Below, in pieces: positions 20,363 to 29,310 of a stretch of 64,000 bases of DNA. Made by a program: the position numbers and the translations under genes. The stretch comes from Clostridium sp. MB40-C1. GTDB lineage: Bacteria > Bacillota > Clostridia > Clostridiales > Clostridiaceae. The stretch's first letter is position 1. Every line of letters starts with the position of its first letter. The DNA lies in assembly GCF_030913655.1 (NCBI RefSeq), contig NZ_CP133189.1, forward strand, positions 3,310,501 through 3,374,500, given 5' to 3'. The notes below the pieces were generated by a model that was not told where the DNA came from, did no database searches, and saw nothing but the letters and a program-made list of their open reading frames with translations.

Positions 20363-21092
20363 TAAGTTAAAGGTAGAGAATGTAAAAAAGAAATTTAATA
20401 ATATAACAATAATAGAAGATGTGGATTTTTATGTTAAAGAAAATGAATTTGTAAGTATATTAGGACCTAGCGGAAGTGGTAAAAGTACAATATTTAATAT
20501 TATAGCAGGCTTGATGCAACCCGATGGGGGGAAAGTTTTTATTAATGAAGAAGACTATACAGGGAAGGTTGGATATGTAAGCTATATGTATCAAAAAGAC
20601 TTACTTCTTCCTTGGAAAAAGATAATTGATAATGCAGCTATGCCACTTGTATTAAAAGGTGAGGATAAAAAAGTGGCAAAAGAAAAAGTAGCTAAATATT
20701 TTAAAACATTCGGACTAGAAGGTTTTGAAGATAAATATCCTCATCAATTGTCTGGGGGGATGAAACAAAGAGCGGCACTACTTAGAACATACATGTTTTC
20801 TCAGGATATACTGCTCCTAGATGAGCCTTTTGGAGCATTAGATGCTATTACAAGAAGTAAAATGCACTTTTGGCTTTTAGATGTTATGAAAAATTTAAAA
20901 TCTACAGTTTTATTTATTACTCATGATATAGAGGAGGCTATTTTTCTGTCAGATAGGATATATATATTATCAGATAAGCCTGCAGTTATAAAAGATGAGA
21001 TAGAAGTTAGTCTTATTGATAGAACTAGCAAAGATGTGGTTACAACTGAGGAGTTCAATAGTATAAAAAGAAGAATATTGAATGCTTTATAA
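20343..21092 (+). CDS. thiZ: ABC transporter ATP-binding protein, thiamine-precursor (ThiZ-like)
   Basis: ATPase of 250 residues that energises the ThiXY-type importer. Walker A is GPSGSGKST, the Q-loop region is [10 protein letters not shown], the ABC signature is LSGGMKQR, Walker B is [13 protein letters not shown], and the H-loop is [12 protein letters not shown] 20343 is preferred, with AGAGG about 10 bases upstream and a 20-base overlap with the binding-protein gene. An ATG at 20322 is also in frame. It is the last gene of the riboswitch operon, with a terminator just after it. Confidence 0.9.
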   Translation: MSIYQSNKLKVENVKKKFNNITIIEDVDFYVKENEFVSILGPSGSGKSTIFNIIAGLMQPDGGKVFINEEDYTGKVGYVSYMYQKDLLLPWKKIIDNAAMPLVLKGEDKKVAKEKVAKYFKTFGLEGFEDKYPHQLSGGMKQRAALLRTYMFSQDILLLDEPFGALDAITRSKMHFWLLDVMKNLKSTVLFITHDIEEAIFLSDRIYILSDKPAVIKDEIEVSLIDRTSKDVVTTEEFNSIKRRILNAL

Positions 21093-21100
21093 TATGGGCA

Positions 21101-21141
21101 AGGCTGTGTGGTATTTAATTACTGCACAGCCCTATTTTAAT
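21101..21141 (+). terminator. terminator of the thiamine ABC operon
   Basis: GGCTGTG / CACAGCC stem (21102-21108 with 21125-21131) followed by CTATTTTAATTG. Confidence 0.75.
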
Positions 21142-21346
21142 TGTATTTTTGCAGTTTGAGGTGAATTATAGTTAGGTTAAAAATTAATAACATATAAAAT
21201 AAATTTAACCAATCACCATATATATAATTTATGCATAGTATGTAATAGATATGAAAACAAGCCTTTTATTATAGGCTAAAGACTTGTTATATCTAATTTC
21301 AATAATATATTTTTGAGAAGCCTAAATTTTAAGGGGGAAATATATA

Positions 21347-22114
21347 ATGGAACACAAACCTAATAGACCATTTTGCGGCAATGTAGACGCTGAGACATTA
21401 ACATTATGTCAAGGAACTAATATGGAACCAAGTGGAACAAGCGATCCTGTAGTAGCTAAAATACCTGTTGTTTTAGCAGAGAGAACTATTCAGATAGATG
21501 TAGAGGCTGATATATGTTTACAGTATCCTTTCTATGATATAAAAAGAATTAAAAAAGATATATTTTTAACTCAATGTAAATTGATATTAACTACAGAAGG
21601 AACTAACACAGGAAAATTATTCTTAGAAGGATTTGTTAGAAAGAATATTGAATATACAACTGCTGACTGTGTAGATTGTGATGTAGTTAGTGGAGGAGTA
21701 CACCATACAACAGCAGATGTTCCTTTCAGATGTGCAACTGAAGTTGTATATAGTACACCACCAGTATTCTGTACTAGAACACCAGCAGAGTCAATAGAAT
21801 TAATTTGCAATAAAGGCTGTGGAGGCGGATGTTGCCATAAATGTGGAGAAGAAACATTAGGAACATTGCCATGTGAACAAAACTTTATAGATACTATTTG
21901 TTATACAGAAAAACCTTATTGTGAATTAGAAGAAGCAAGAATTTACGAAGCAGATATTCATAAGGAAAGACTTGACAAAGTTCCAGGTGCTCCTTATAAC
22001 AAGATTACTGAAAAAATGGTTATTTATTTAAGATTAAAAGTATTACAGAATCAACAAGTAAATATAAATGGAGTTGGAGTTGCAGATCCAGATACAAATA
22101 GACCTTGTAGATAA
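21347..22114 (+). CDS. Cys-rich SPOCS-like (DUF3794-type) protein, probable spore coat/exosporium component
   Basis: Soluble protein of 255 residues with no signal peptide. The core pattern (KIPVVLAERTIQIDVEA, GKLFLEGFVRKNIEYTT, DVPFRCATEVVY, ITEKMVIYLRLKVLQ) is that of clostridial spore-coat-type proteins with SPOCS-like repeats. It is rich in cysteine, with the cluster CNKGCGGGCCHKCGEE at about residues 162-177. Such residues could cross-link a coat or exosporium layer or bind metal. The ATG has an AAGGGGG ribosome binding site. A diverged paralogue follows about 200 bp downstream. I recognise the family only by pattern; a structural spore role is inferred. Confidence 0.6.
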   Translation: MEHKPNRPFCGNVDAETLTLCQGTNMEPSGTSDPVVAKIPVVLAERTIQIDVEADICLQYPFYDIKRIKKDIFLTQCKLILTTEGTNTGKLFLEGFVRKNIEYTTADCVDCDVVSGGVHHTTADVPFRCATEVVYSTPPVFCTRTPAESIELICNKGCGGGCCHKCGEETLGTLPCEQNFIDTICYTEKPYCELEEARIYEADIHKERLDKVPGAPYNKITEKMVIYLRLKVLQNQQVNINGVGVADPDTNRPCR

Positions 22115-22162
22115 TTTATAAATATAAGAATGGATAAAAATGTTGTATATAATTTAATTAAA

Positions 22163-22198
22163 ATGAGCTAGTCTTTTGGGACTTAGCTCATTTTTTAA
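22163..22198 (+). terminator. terminator between the two SPOCS-like genes
   Basis: AATGAGCTA-GTC / GGAC-TTAGCTCATT stem followed by TTTTT. Confidence 0.85.
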
Positions 22199-22323
22199 AT
22201 AAAGTTTTGGATTGAATAAATAGTGATTTTAAAAAATATCTTTAATGGTTCAATTTAAATTCCAATTATCTATAATCTGAATATAATAAAATTAAGCATA
22301 AGTAATTTAGAGGGGTATTTGTA

Positions 22324-23415
22324 GTGAATACGTATAATAATTGTTTGAATAATAATATATGTTTATTTTTAAAACTACTTATTATACTAGAGGTTTTAAA
22401 AATATATTATGAAGAATATGAAGGACAATATTGTAGTACAAGTAAAGTAAATAAAAAAAGAGATATAAGAGATGCAAAGAATACAAATAATGTAAAGAAT
22501 GCAAGAGATAAAGTTGTTAAAGGTAGCCTAGAATTAATAGATGTAAGTAATAAAACAAGTAATAAAACAAGTAATAAAACACAGGTGGCTACAAAAAATT
22601 CAATTAATAGTATAAGTAAAAATCAGGATAATAGTTCTATAAAACATAAGTGCAAAAATCAAAGAAATGATAGGAGTAATTATACTAAATCTACTAAAGA
22701 TGAAATTTATATAGAAAAATGTAATGGTAATAGTTTGATAAAGAATAAAGTAAAAGATAATATAAAATCCAATACAAAACCTAATATTAATATAGAGAGA
22801 AATATTAAAGGCAAATTTCCTATTATTATATCAGAAAAAAGTGTTTTTGTGCCGATAGAAACTGCATTAAATTTAGAAGAAAATGCATTGGAAATCAAAG
22901 AAATAGATAATAATGTATACTTAAATGAGAGTACGTTAATACCAATTGAAGGCGAAAATAAAAATTTAAAATACAGTACAGGAAAGCTTTTTTTAAAAGG
23001 ATTTATCAGAAATTGTATTAGGTATTCTACAGTGACATCTGTAGATGATATAAAAATTAAAGGGGATATTAAATATTGTATTAATTATATTCCGTTTAAA
23101 TGTACAACTTTAATTAATTATAATCATCATCCTAAGTTAACAAAACAACACAGTATAGAAAAGTTAGTAATAACAAGTCCTAAGGAATCCAAACTAAATG
23201 AATATAATTATAAAACTAAACATAATGAACCTATATATTGTAATCTAATAAAAGCAAAAATATTTGGTAATAGGGAATGTTGCAATAAAAATTCATTACA
23301 TGACAAGTTCCCTATGGAATCTACTTTTTCAATAATAAAAGAAAAAATGATAGTGCAGTTAGTATTGCAATTAATTCAAAAGCAGGAGATTAATATTAGT
23401 TATTCAGGTACTTAG
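22324..23415 (+). CDS. SPOCS-like protein with long low-complexity N-terminus, paralogue of the preceding gene
   Basis: 363 residues. The C-terminal half (about 155-363) aligns with the 21347 protein: FPIIISEKSVFVPIETALN, STGKLFLKGFIRNCIRYST, YIPFKCTTLINY, IIKEKMIVQLVLQLIQKQEI. It lacks that protein's Cys-Gly cluster and keeps only scattered cysteines. The N-terminal 150 residues are Asn/Lys/Ser-rich and include a short tandem repeat of SNKT around residue 78. Basic low-complexity tails of this kind are common in spore coat proteins. The start is GTG 22324 with GAGGGG 8 bases upstream. Function is not known; a coat role is inferred from the paralogue. Confidence 0.6.
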   Translation: MNTYNNCLNNNICLFLKLLIILEVLKIYYEEYEGQYCSTSKVNKKRDIRDAKNTNNVKNARDKVVKGSLELIDVSNKTSNKTSNKTQVATKNSINSISKNQDNSSIKHKCKNQRNDRSNYTKSTKDEIYIEKCNGNSLIKNKVKDNIKSNTKPNINIERNIKGKFPIIISEKSVFVPIETALNLEENALEIKEIDNNVYLNESTLIPIEGENKNLKYSTGKLFLKGFIRNCIRYSTVTSVDDIKIKGDIKYCINYIPFKCTTLINYNHHPKLTKQHSIEKLVITSPKESKLNEYNYKTKHNEPIYCNLIKAKIFGNRECCNKNSLHDKFPMESTFSIIKEKMIVQLVLQLIQKQEINISYSGT

Positions 23416-23532
23416 AGTTATATGCATATTGTCTTATAATTTGCCAAAATATAAATATAAATGGAACCCATCTTCAAATATTGAGATGAGTAAGTGATTT
23501 ATACAAAGTTAAAATTGTGGTTTACTGTTTAA

Positions 23533-23564
23533 GCTTTAGGGGAGTTTAAAACTCCGCCTGAAGC
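23533..23564. terminator. hairpin between SPOCS-like and SpoIID-like genes
   Basis: GCTTTAGG-GGAGTTT pairs with AAACTCC-G-CCTGAAGC with one bulge. It lies between convergent genes and lacks a strong U-run on either strand. Confidence 0.55.
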
Positions 23565-23572
23565 CAAGAATT

Positions 23573-25357
23573 CTATTTATATAACGTAGTAAAATCTATA
23601 TCTTTATAATAGGTATTTAATATTGTTTTAAAATCTACATTTTTTTTACCAAGGTACATTGCACCATATTGACTCATGCCTACTCCATGACCATAGCCAC
23701 CTCCGTAAATAGTAAAGGAATCTCCAATAGTTTCTATTGAAAAAAAAGATGAGGGAAGAGTATTCCAATTATCAATAAACTTTTTGTTTTGTAAAGATAT
23801 TTTAGGCGGAGAAGTGCATTTAAAGCTTCTCCTTATAAAAGAGTCGTTTTTTACATTTACTATAGCATTATCAAATAAAAATGATATTTCTATAATATTT
23901 CCACCATCGCTTCTAGTTAATACTTGTATATCTTTTAAATTCTTTAGTTTTTTAGGAAAACGGTTCAATTTCTTATTAGGATTATTCCTTTTAAATAAAG
24001 TTATGTAATCAGGTGAGTTCTTTTTTATTTGTTTTAGATTGTAGTTTAAATTATCTTCAATAGTTTTTTTGCCAAAGGTTACACTCCATCTAAAATAAGG
24101 GGAGTTTTTATCATAGGCTTGAATACTTTTATTTTTGTAAAATTCAAGCCACTCTCTTTCAGTAGAAGGAAGATTAGTATTATTGTTAAAAAATACATTT
24201 GTTTTTAAATATGGTTTTACATCACTTGAACCATCACTTTTAAACCATATATCTTTGTAGTTAACTCCAGTCCCACAAGAAGTAGAGTAGTACTTTGCAT
24301 CAATTGGAGATTTATCATAAGTCATTATAGTGCCAGTAGTTTCCTTTACAGCTTTGTTTGAGATATTTTGAGGGAGAGTATTATTGTAAACTTGACATCT
24401 GGTACTGTCATCTACATGAAATCCTAAATTGCTATATCGGTTTGAGAGCATATCTGACATTGCATAAGTTCTTGCAGCAACGGATTGGCATTTTAAAGCC
24501 TCAATACCACCCCAAACAGGCATTTCAGAAGGTACTACTTTGGTTAAATATTCTTCAACTTTAACTTCATTTATTATAATTAATCCTTTTTCTGATGGGT
24601 ATAGTTCTAAAATACCACTAAAACTTGGATTGAAAGTAGGGGAACCTCGCTTTATATTAGTTATTTCTATATTGCCTCCACTTATATATAGTCTATTTTT
24701 GCTTGTTATATGATTTCCATTAAGATAAACATTAATCTTACCTTTTGAAAATTTGAATTTAATGGTATAATATTTAGGAATGTCCAAATGGATATTTTCA
24801 GTTTTATTGTATATTTCACCAGCAGAATTAAACTGAAGATATGCCTCTTTATGGTATATAGAAGTAAAATTATTATCAGAAATACCGACTCTTATATTAG
24901 AATAATCTTTCATAGGATATATTACGAAAGTTTTCAATTCGTTTTTATTTAAAAAAGACTTTACATTATTTTTCCCTACTATTATATCTTTGCTTGTAGC
25001 TATAGTTATATTATTATTTTCATCTATTTTATAGAATGAAGGATTTTTAGATAAGTTTATTAAACCAATATGTTCCAATTCATATTTTTTTGATGTTTTC
25101 CTTAATATCCTATTAGAAGATGGAGTTACTATTTGGTAACTATATACTTTAAAATAATTAAATTTGAAATCTGCTACTGTATATTTATGAAGATTTGAGT
25201 TTTTAAATTTAATTTTTTTTATTTTATTATTTGTATATATAAGAGTGTAGTTAGGGGTGGATTCTAGTATAATGGCATGAGTTATTTTCCGTGGAAAAAA
25301 TAAAGTCACTATAATGATACTAAAAAGAATACTAACTATTACAAAAGGTTTTTTCAT
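23573..25357 (-). CDS. SpoIID/LytB-domain protein
   Basis: Exported or membrane-anchored protein of 594 residues with one N-terminal hydrophobic segment (about 5-22). The C-terminal 320 residues form the SpoIID/LytB domain: YLTKVVPSEMPVWGGIEALKCQSVAARTYA, CQVYNN, DAKYYSTSCG, and the end motif YGGGYGHGVGMSQYGAMYLG. SpoIID itself is a lytic transglycosylase that acts on denuded peptidoglycan during engulfment. This protein is longer by about 250 residues, so it is probably a paralogue acting in cortex or wall remodelling, not SpoIID proper. The ATG has a GAGGTAA ribosome binding site. Confidence 0.85.
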   Translation of the reverse strand: MKKPFVIVSILFSIIIVTLFFPRKITHAIILESTPNYTLIYTNNKIKKIKFKNSNLHKYTVADFKFNYFKVYSYQIVTPSSNRILRKTSKKYELEHIGLINLSKNPSFYKIDENNNITIATSKDIIVGKNNVKSFLNKNELKTFVIYPMKDYSNIRVGISDNNFTSIYHKEAYLQFNSAGEIYNKTENIHLDIPKYYTIKFKFSKGKINVYLNGNHITSKNRLYISGGNIEITNIKRGSPTFNPSFSGILELYPSEKGLIIINEVKVEEYLTKVVPSEMPVWGGIEALKCQSVAARTYAMSDMLSNRYSNLGFHVDDSTRCQVYNNTLPQNISNKAVKETTGTIMTYDKSPIDAKYYSTSCGTGVNYKDIWFKSDGSSDVKPYLKTNVFFNNNTNLPSTEREWLEFYKNKSIQAYDKNSPYFRWSVTFGKKTIEDNLNYNLKQIKKNSPDYITLFKRNNPNKKLNRFPKKLKNLKDIQVLTRSDGGNIIEISFLFDNAIVNVKNDSFIRRSFKCTSPPKISLQNKKFIDNWNTLPSSFFSIETIGDSFTIYGGGYGHGVGMSQYGAMYLGKKNVDFKTILNTYYKDIDFTTLYK

Positions 25358-25537
25358 ATAATTTACCTCGTTTACATACTAAAGATTTAACTATATACTT
25401 AATTTATATCCATATGTTTGTGAAGATATTACACATATGGGTCTGTAATATAAATATTAACAAAAAGTAAAAAATACTGTATAATATTTAATAAAAATAA
25501 TTAATTAATAATAATTTTAATTTAGGGGAGGGTTACA

Positions 25538-27337
25538 ATGAAAGGGACAGTAGTTGCTACTTGGATTAAAACTTGTAGGAAACTTTATAATGATGATGTT
25601 GTAGACAGAGCTATGAGCTCTATTGGATGGAAAAATAGTAAGATATTTAGTCCAATAGAAAATGTTGATGATGATGATGTAAAAAAGGTAATGTCATATA
25701 TATCAAATGATGTAAATGTTAGTTTAGGTCAATTGTGGAGAAATATAGGAAAAGATAATATACAGTCGTTTTTTAATGATTTTCCTTCATTTTTTGAGCA
25801 TGAGAATTTATACTCATTTCTTAGATCTTTATATGATATTCATTTAGAGATGGTGAAAAAATTTCCAGGAGCAAAACCACCATTAATAAGCATAGAACCA
25901 ATATCAGATAGAAAAGCTATTTTTACATATAAATCAAATAGAGAAATGTTTGATTATGCTTTTGGACTTATTGACGGAAGCGCAGAGTTTTTCAAGGAGA
26001 AATTGAACATAAAAGAGATAGAAAGAAAATCAGGATTTTTAAAACTCGAATTTAACTTTGAAAAAGACATTTATTATAAAAAAGTTTATAATTTTAACAA
26101 ATTATTATCTTTCGGTTTTGTAAAGAGTATTCCTGCAAAAGTTGGAATATTTACAATAATAATATCAATTATTAGTAATATATTTTTAATAGGAGTAAAA
26201 AATATTCCGGTATTTTTATTAGCAACTATAATTCCTCCAGTAGCATCTGCTTTAGCAGTATCTTTGCTTATGAGACCTAAGGATTTAATAAAAGAAGAAA
26301 TAAAAATAATTAATGATAACAATTATACAGAAGAAAAGAGAATAGTTACAGGAGACTTTTTTGAAGATATATTTGAACTTTTAAAAGAACATAGGAATGT
26401 AATTAGAGCTGATTTTACAAATTTTAAAGGTGTTACAGATGAAATGAATACATTTGTAGCAAATATTAACAACATATCTGATTCTATGAAAGCAACTTCA
26501 GAAGATATTTCTGGAGTAGTGGAACAGATGGCAGATGGAGCTGTAAGTCAAGCCGAAATGACTCAAGAAGCGGCTTCTGCATTAAATAATAATGTTGAAA
26601 CTTTAAAAAATATTGTAGATAGTGAAAACAACAATAAAGAGGAGCTTGAAAAAGCTGTTCATAAGATCAATAACAGTTATGAAAATGTAGAAAACTCAAG
26701 TAAGAATATTTTTGAAACTTTACAAAAATTCCAAGAGGTAAAGAATAAAGGAATAGAATTAGAAGAAAAGGCTAAAAATATTAATAATATAGTTTCTATA
26801 GTTTCTGGAATCTCTGAGCAAACAAATCTTTTGGCTTTAAATGCGTCTATTGAGGCTGCTCGTGCAGGAGAAGCAGGAAGAGGATTTACTGTTGTAGCTG
26901 AGGAAGTAAGAGAACTTGCAGAGGAAACACAAAATGCCGTTAAAGATATAAATCAAAATTTAGCAGAGTTTGTAAGTGAAATAAAGCTTTTGGTAGAGAA
27001 AATAGGAAATCAATATAATGTATTAGAAAATGAGACAATAAGTTTAGAAAAGGTTAGAGATATAAGCTTAGATGCAGCTAATTCTATTCAAGAAGTATCT
27101 TCCACAATGATAAAAACGATCAATGATTTAGATAAGGAATCAGGATATATTCTAAAAATTTCTGATAATATTGAATCTTTATCAGCTATTGCAGAAGAAA
27201 ATTCTGCATCTTCAGAAGAAGTAAGCGCTAGTGTATCAAGTTATACTAGTGAAATAAAAAATTTAATAGGAAATATATCTAATTTCAAGAAAACAACTGA
27301 AGAATTTAAAAATGAACTTAGCAAGTACAAAATTTAA
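25538..27337 (+). CDS. H-NOX heme sensor fused to methyl-accepting chemotaxis domain
   Basis: Chemoreceptor of 599 residues with a cytoplasmic heme nitric-oxide/oxygen-binding domain (1-185), two transmembrane segments (about 205-248), and a signalling domain with the tip [19 protein letters not shown]. Proximal heme ligand H102 (YDIHLEM), P115 and the Y131-x-S133-x-R135 heme-propionate motif (YKSNR) are all present. The distal pocket residues W9, N74 and Y140 are also present, at the same numbers as in the O2-binding Caldanaerobacter Tar4 H-NOX. Known relatives are the clostridial SONO sensors. It would steer cells away from oxygen or nitric oxide. The ATG has an AGGGGAGGG ribosome binding site. 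The next gene starts 35 bp downstream. Confidence 0.95.
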   Translation: MKGTVVATWIKTCRKLYNDDVVDRAMSSIGWKNSKIFSPIENVDDDDVKKVMSYISNDVNVSLGQLWRNIGKDNIQSFFNDFPSFFEHENLYSFLRSLYDIHLEMVKKFPGAKPPLISIEPISDRKAIFTYKSNREMFDYAFGLIDGSAEFFKEKLNIKEIERKSGFLKLEFNFEKDIYYKKVYNFNKLLSFGFVKSIPAKVGIFTIIISIISNIFLIGVKNIPVFLLATIIPPVASALAVSLLMRPKDLIKEEIKIINDNNYTEEKRIVTGDFFEDIFELLKEHRNVIRADFTNFKGVTDEMNTFVANINNISDSMKATSEDISGVVEQMADGAVSQAEMTQEAASALNNNVETLKNIVDSENNNKEELEKAVHKINNSYENVENSSKNIFETLQKFQEVKNKGIELEEKAKNINNIVSIVSGISEQTNLLALNASIEAARAGEAGRGFTVVAEEVRELAEETQNAVKDINQNLAEFVSEIKLLVEKIGNQYNVLENETISLEKVRDISLDAANSIQEVSSTMIKTINDLDKESGYILKISDNIESLSAIAEENSASSEEVSASVSSYTSEIKNLIGNISNFKKTTEEFKNELSKYKI

Positions 27338-27372
27338 AAGAGTATAATCAATAGTTTGCCAGGAGGGTTGAT

Positions 27373-28032
27373 ATGCAACGTGAGTGGGAAGAAAGTGATT
27401 ATCAAGTACGAAGTATTATAAAAAAAGGTATCTTAATGGCTACTATTCCTGTTACAAGCATCTTATACCCAACGTTAAATGTATATAGAGAAGATATAAA
27501 TGTTATGAAAATGCCTATAGATAATATTATTTCATTTAATAAGTATTTTGTTATACCATATGTAGGATGGTATGCCTATATATTCTTCTTCTTGCTTTTG
27601 CTTTGTATATTAGATTCTGATGAATATTTTAAATTATTAATAGCTTTAAATATAGGATTATTAATTTGCTATGTAATTTATTATTTTTATCCTACCTATG
27701 TTGCAAGACCTACTATTGAAGATAAAGATATTTTTAGTAGATTAGTGCTATGGGTATATGGAAGAGATAATCCTTATAATTGTATGCCAAGTATACATGT
27801 CTTAAATTCTATGCTAGTTTTGTTGTTTGTAAATAATTCTAGTAAGATTAGCTCGTTTTTTAAGATGACAACAGATATAATAACTATTTTAATAAGTTTG
27901 TCTACTATGTTTATAAAACAGCACTACTTTATAGATGTTATCGTATCTATAGGATTATCATTAGCATTATTTTATTCAATAAATTGGATATGGGCATTTA
28001 TTAAAGATAAGAATGAAAAGGTAAAAATTTAA
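27373..28032 (+). CDS. PAP2-family membrane protein
   Basis: Membrane protein of 219 residues with about five hydrophobic segments. The phosphatase core shows CMPSIHVLNS (the PSxxH motif) and KQHYFIDVI (HxxxD). The first PAP2 motif, KxxxxxxRP, is represented by VARPTIED. Such proteins remove phosphate from lipid phosphates or act as inositol-phosphotransferase-like enzymes. It follows the H-NOX chemoreceptor by 35 bp with its own CAGGAGGG ribosome binding site, so the two are probably co-transcribed. A functional link between a heme sensor and a lipid phosphatase is not known to me. Confidence 0.8.
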   Translation: MQREWEESDYQVRSIIKKGILMATIPVTSILYPTLNVYREDINVMKMPIDNIISFNKYFVIPYVGWYAYIFFFLLLLCILDSDEYFKLLIALNIGLLICYVIYYFYPTYVARPTIEDKDIFSRLVLWVYGRDNPYNCMPSIHVLNSMLVLLFVNNSSKISSFFKMTTDIITILISLSTMFIKQHYFIDVIVSIGLSLALFYSINWIWAFIKDKNEKVKI

Positions 28033-28053
28033 TAGCTTAATAAGGTCAAAGTT

Positions 28054-28108
28054 TAAAGAGCTAAAGAAAAAATCCGATAAATTTCAACGGTTTTCTTTAA
28101 CTCTTTAT
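28054..28108. terminator. bidirectional terminator
   Basis: AAAGAGCTAAAGAAAA...CCG / CGG...TTTTCTTTAACTCTTT stem between converging genes, followed by ATTTTAATT. It probably serves both directions. Confidence 0.75.
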
Positions 28109-28109
28109 T

Positions 28110-29165
28110 TTAATTAGTGGATTTTTGTTTGAAATAAAATATAATGCATTGTATTATAAAAACAAAACTTATAGCGCCAAAAGCAGGATATACATACGTT
28201 ATTAGATTTACAAATCCAAGTTGAGATATAGGTATCGCTATTAAAATGATTAGAATAACTGATTTTTTATAAGGAATATTAAATACATTTTCAATGGTTT
28301 TACCTAAACTGTATATATCAGAAACTTCAGTAGAAAACATTTCTAGCCACATTACACAAAGCAGTAATATTTGAATTAGTTTTCCAAAACGATCTGCAAT
28401 ATACAAAAGAGGAATGTCGTATTGAAATATATTTGGAATATTAAGCATTAGCATAAGATTAATCATAAATGCTATTACAGTAAGTACTATGGAACCTAAA
28501 AGAACTCCAAGCTTTAAAGGAGTTTTTGATTTTATTTCTGAACTTAAAGGAACTAGTACACCGCTACAGGATATTATATTGAAGCCTGCATATAAAAGAG
28601 TAGAAATAAACCAATTATATTTTGAGTCAGCTATATTCATTATGTATGGAATATTTACTATATCTTTTGATAATCCTATAAACAAAATAAATATGGTGGT
28701 TATGATTATTATTAAACAAGGAACTATAAATGAATTTATTTCTAACAATCCTTCTGTGTCTTTTAATAGTATATATATGGAAAGACAACACATCAATATT
28801 ATCCCTATCCATTTAGATACATGAAAAAACTGACTTATCAAGGCTCCACTTCCAGCTAAGATTATTGCAGAACCACTTAAAAGAAAAATACTTGTTAATA
28901 TATCTGTTACTTGTCCTAAAAAACCAGGACTTACTAATCTAATGAATTCGTTATAGGAATTTAAATTATACTTAGTACTTATATGTATTATTATAAATCC
29001 CATAATCACATAAATTAACATGCATATTAGTAAGCCTATAAAGCTTTTGCAACCATATCTTGAAAAGAATAATGTTATTTCTTCTCCAGAAGCAAGACCG
29101 GCGCCGACTATAGTGCCAATGAATACAGCAGCTAATTGAAAACTTAAACTTAAATATTTTTTCAT
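28110..29165 (-). CDS. YkvI-family membrane protein, putative transporter
   Basis: Polytopic membrane protein of 351 residues with about ten hydrophobic helices. The first helix starts LAAVFIGTIVGAGLASGEEI, a broken helix with the G-A-G-L-A-S-G-x-E signature of the APC/LeuT-like superfamily. It resembles uncharacterised YkvI proteins of Bacillus and Clostridium. The start is ATG 29165, with GGGGG 7 bases upstream; an open frame extends 33 codons further but has no ribosome binding site. The substrate is unknown; amino acid or sodium-coupled transport is a family-level guess. Confidence 0.8.
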   Translation of the reverse strand: MKKYLSLSFQLAAVFIGTIVGAGLASGEEITLFFSRYGCKSFIGLLICMLIYVIMGFIIIHISTKYNLNSYNEFIRLVSPGFLGQVTDILTSIFLLSGSAIILAGSGALISQFFHVSKWIGIILMCCLSIYILLKDTEGLLEINSFIVPCLIIIITTIFILFIGLSKDIVNIPYIMNIADSKYNWFISTLLYAGFNIISCSGVLVPLSSEIKSKTPLKLGVLLGSIVLTVIAFMINLMLMLNIPNIFQYDIPLLYIADRFGKLIQILLLCVMWLEMFSTEVSDIYSLGKTIENVFNIPYKKSVILIILIAIPISQLGFVNLITYVYPAFGAISFVFIIQCIIFYFKQKSTN

Positions 29166-29310
29166 GTAATACCCCCATAAAATTGATAATAAGGTTCTTT
29201 TTATAAATATATATAAATTAATAAAAATAATGATTGGATAAATTAAATTTTTATTTAGTGGCAAAATAAAAATAAGAAATAAAGTTAACTATGGATAGGT
29301 GATAAATAGT

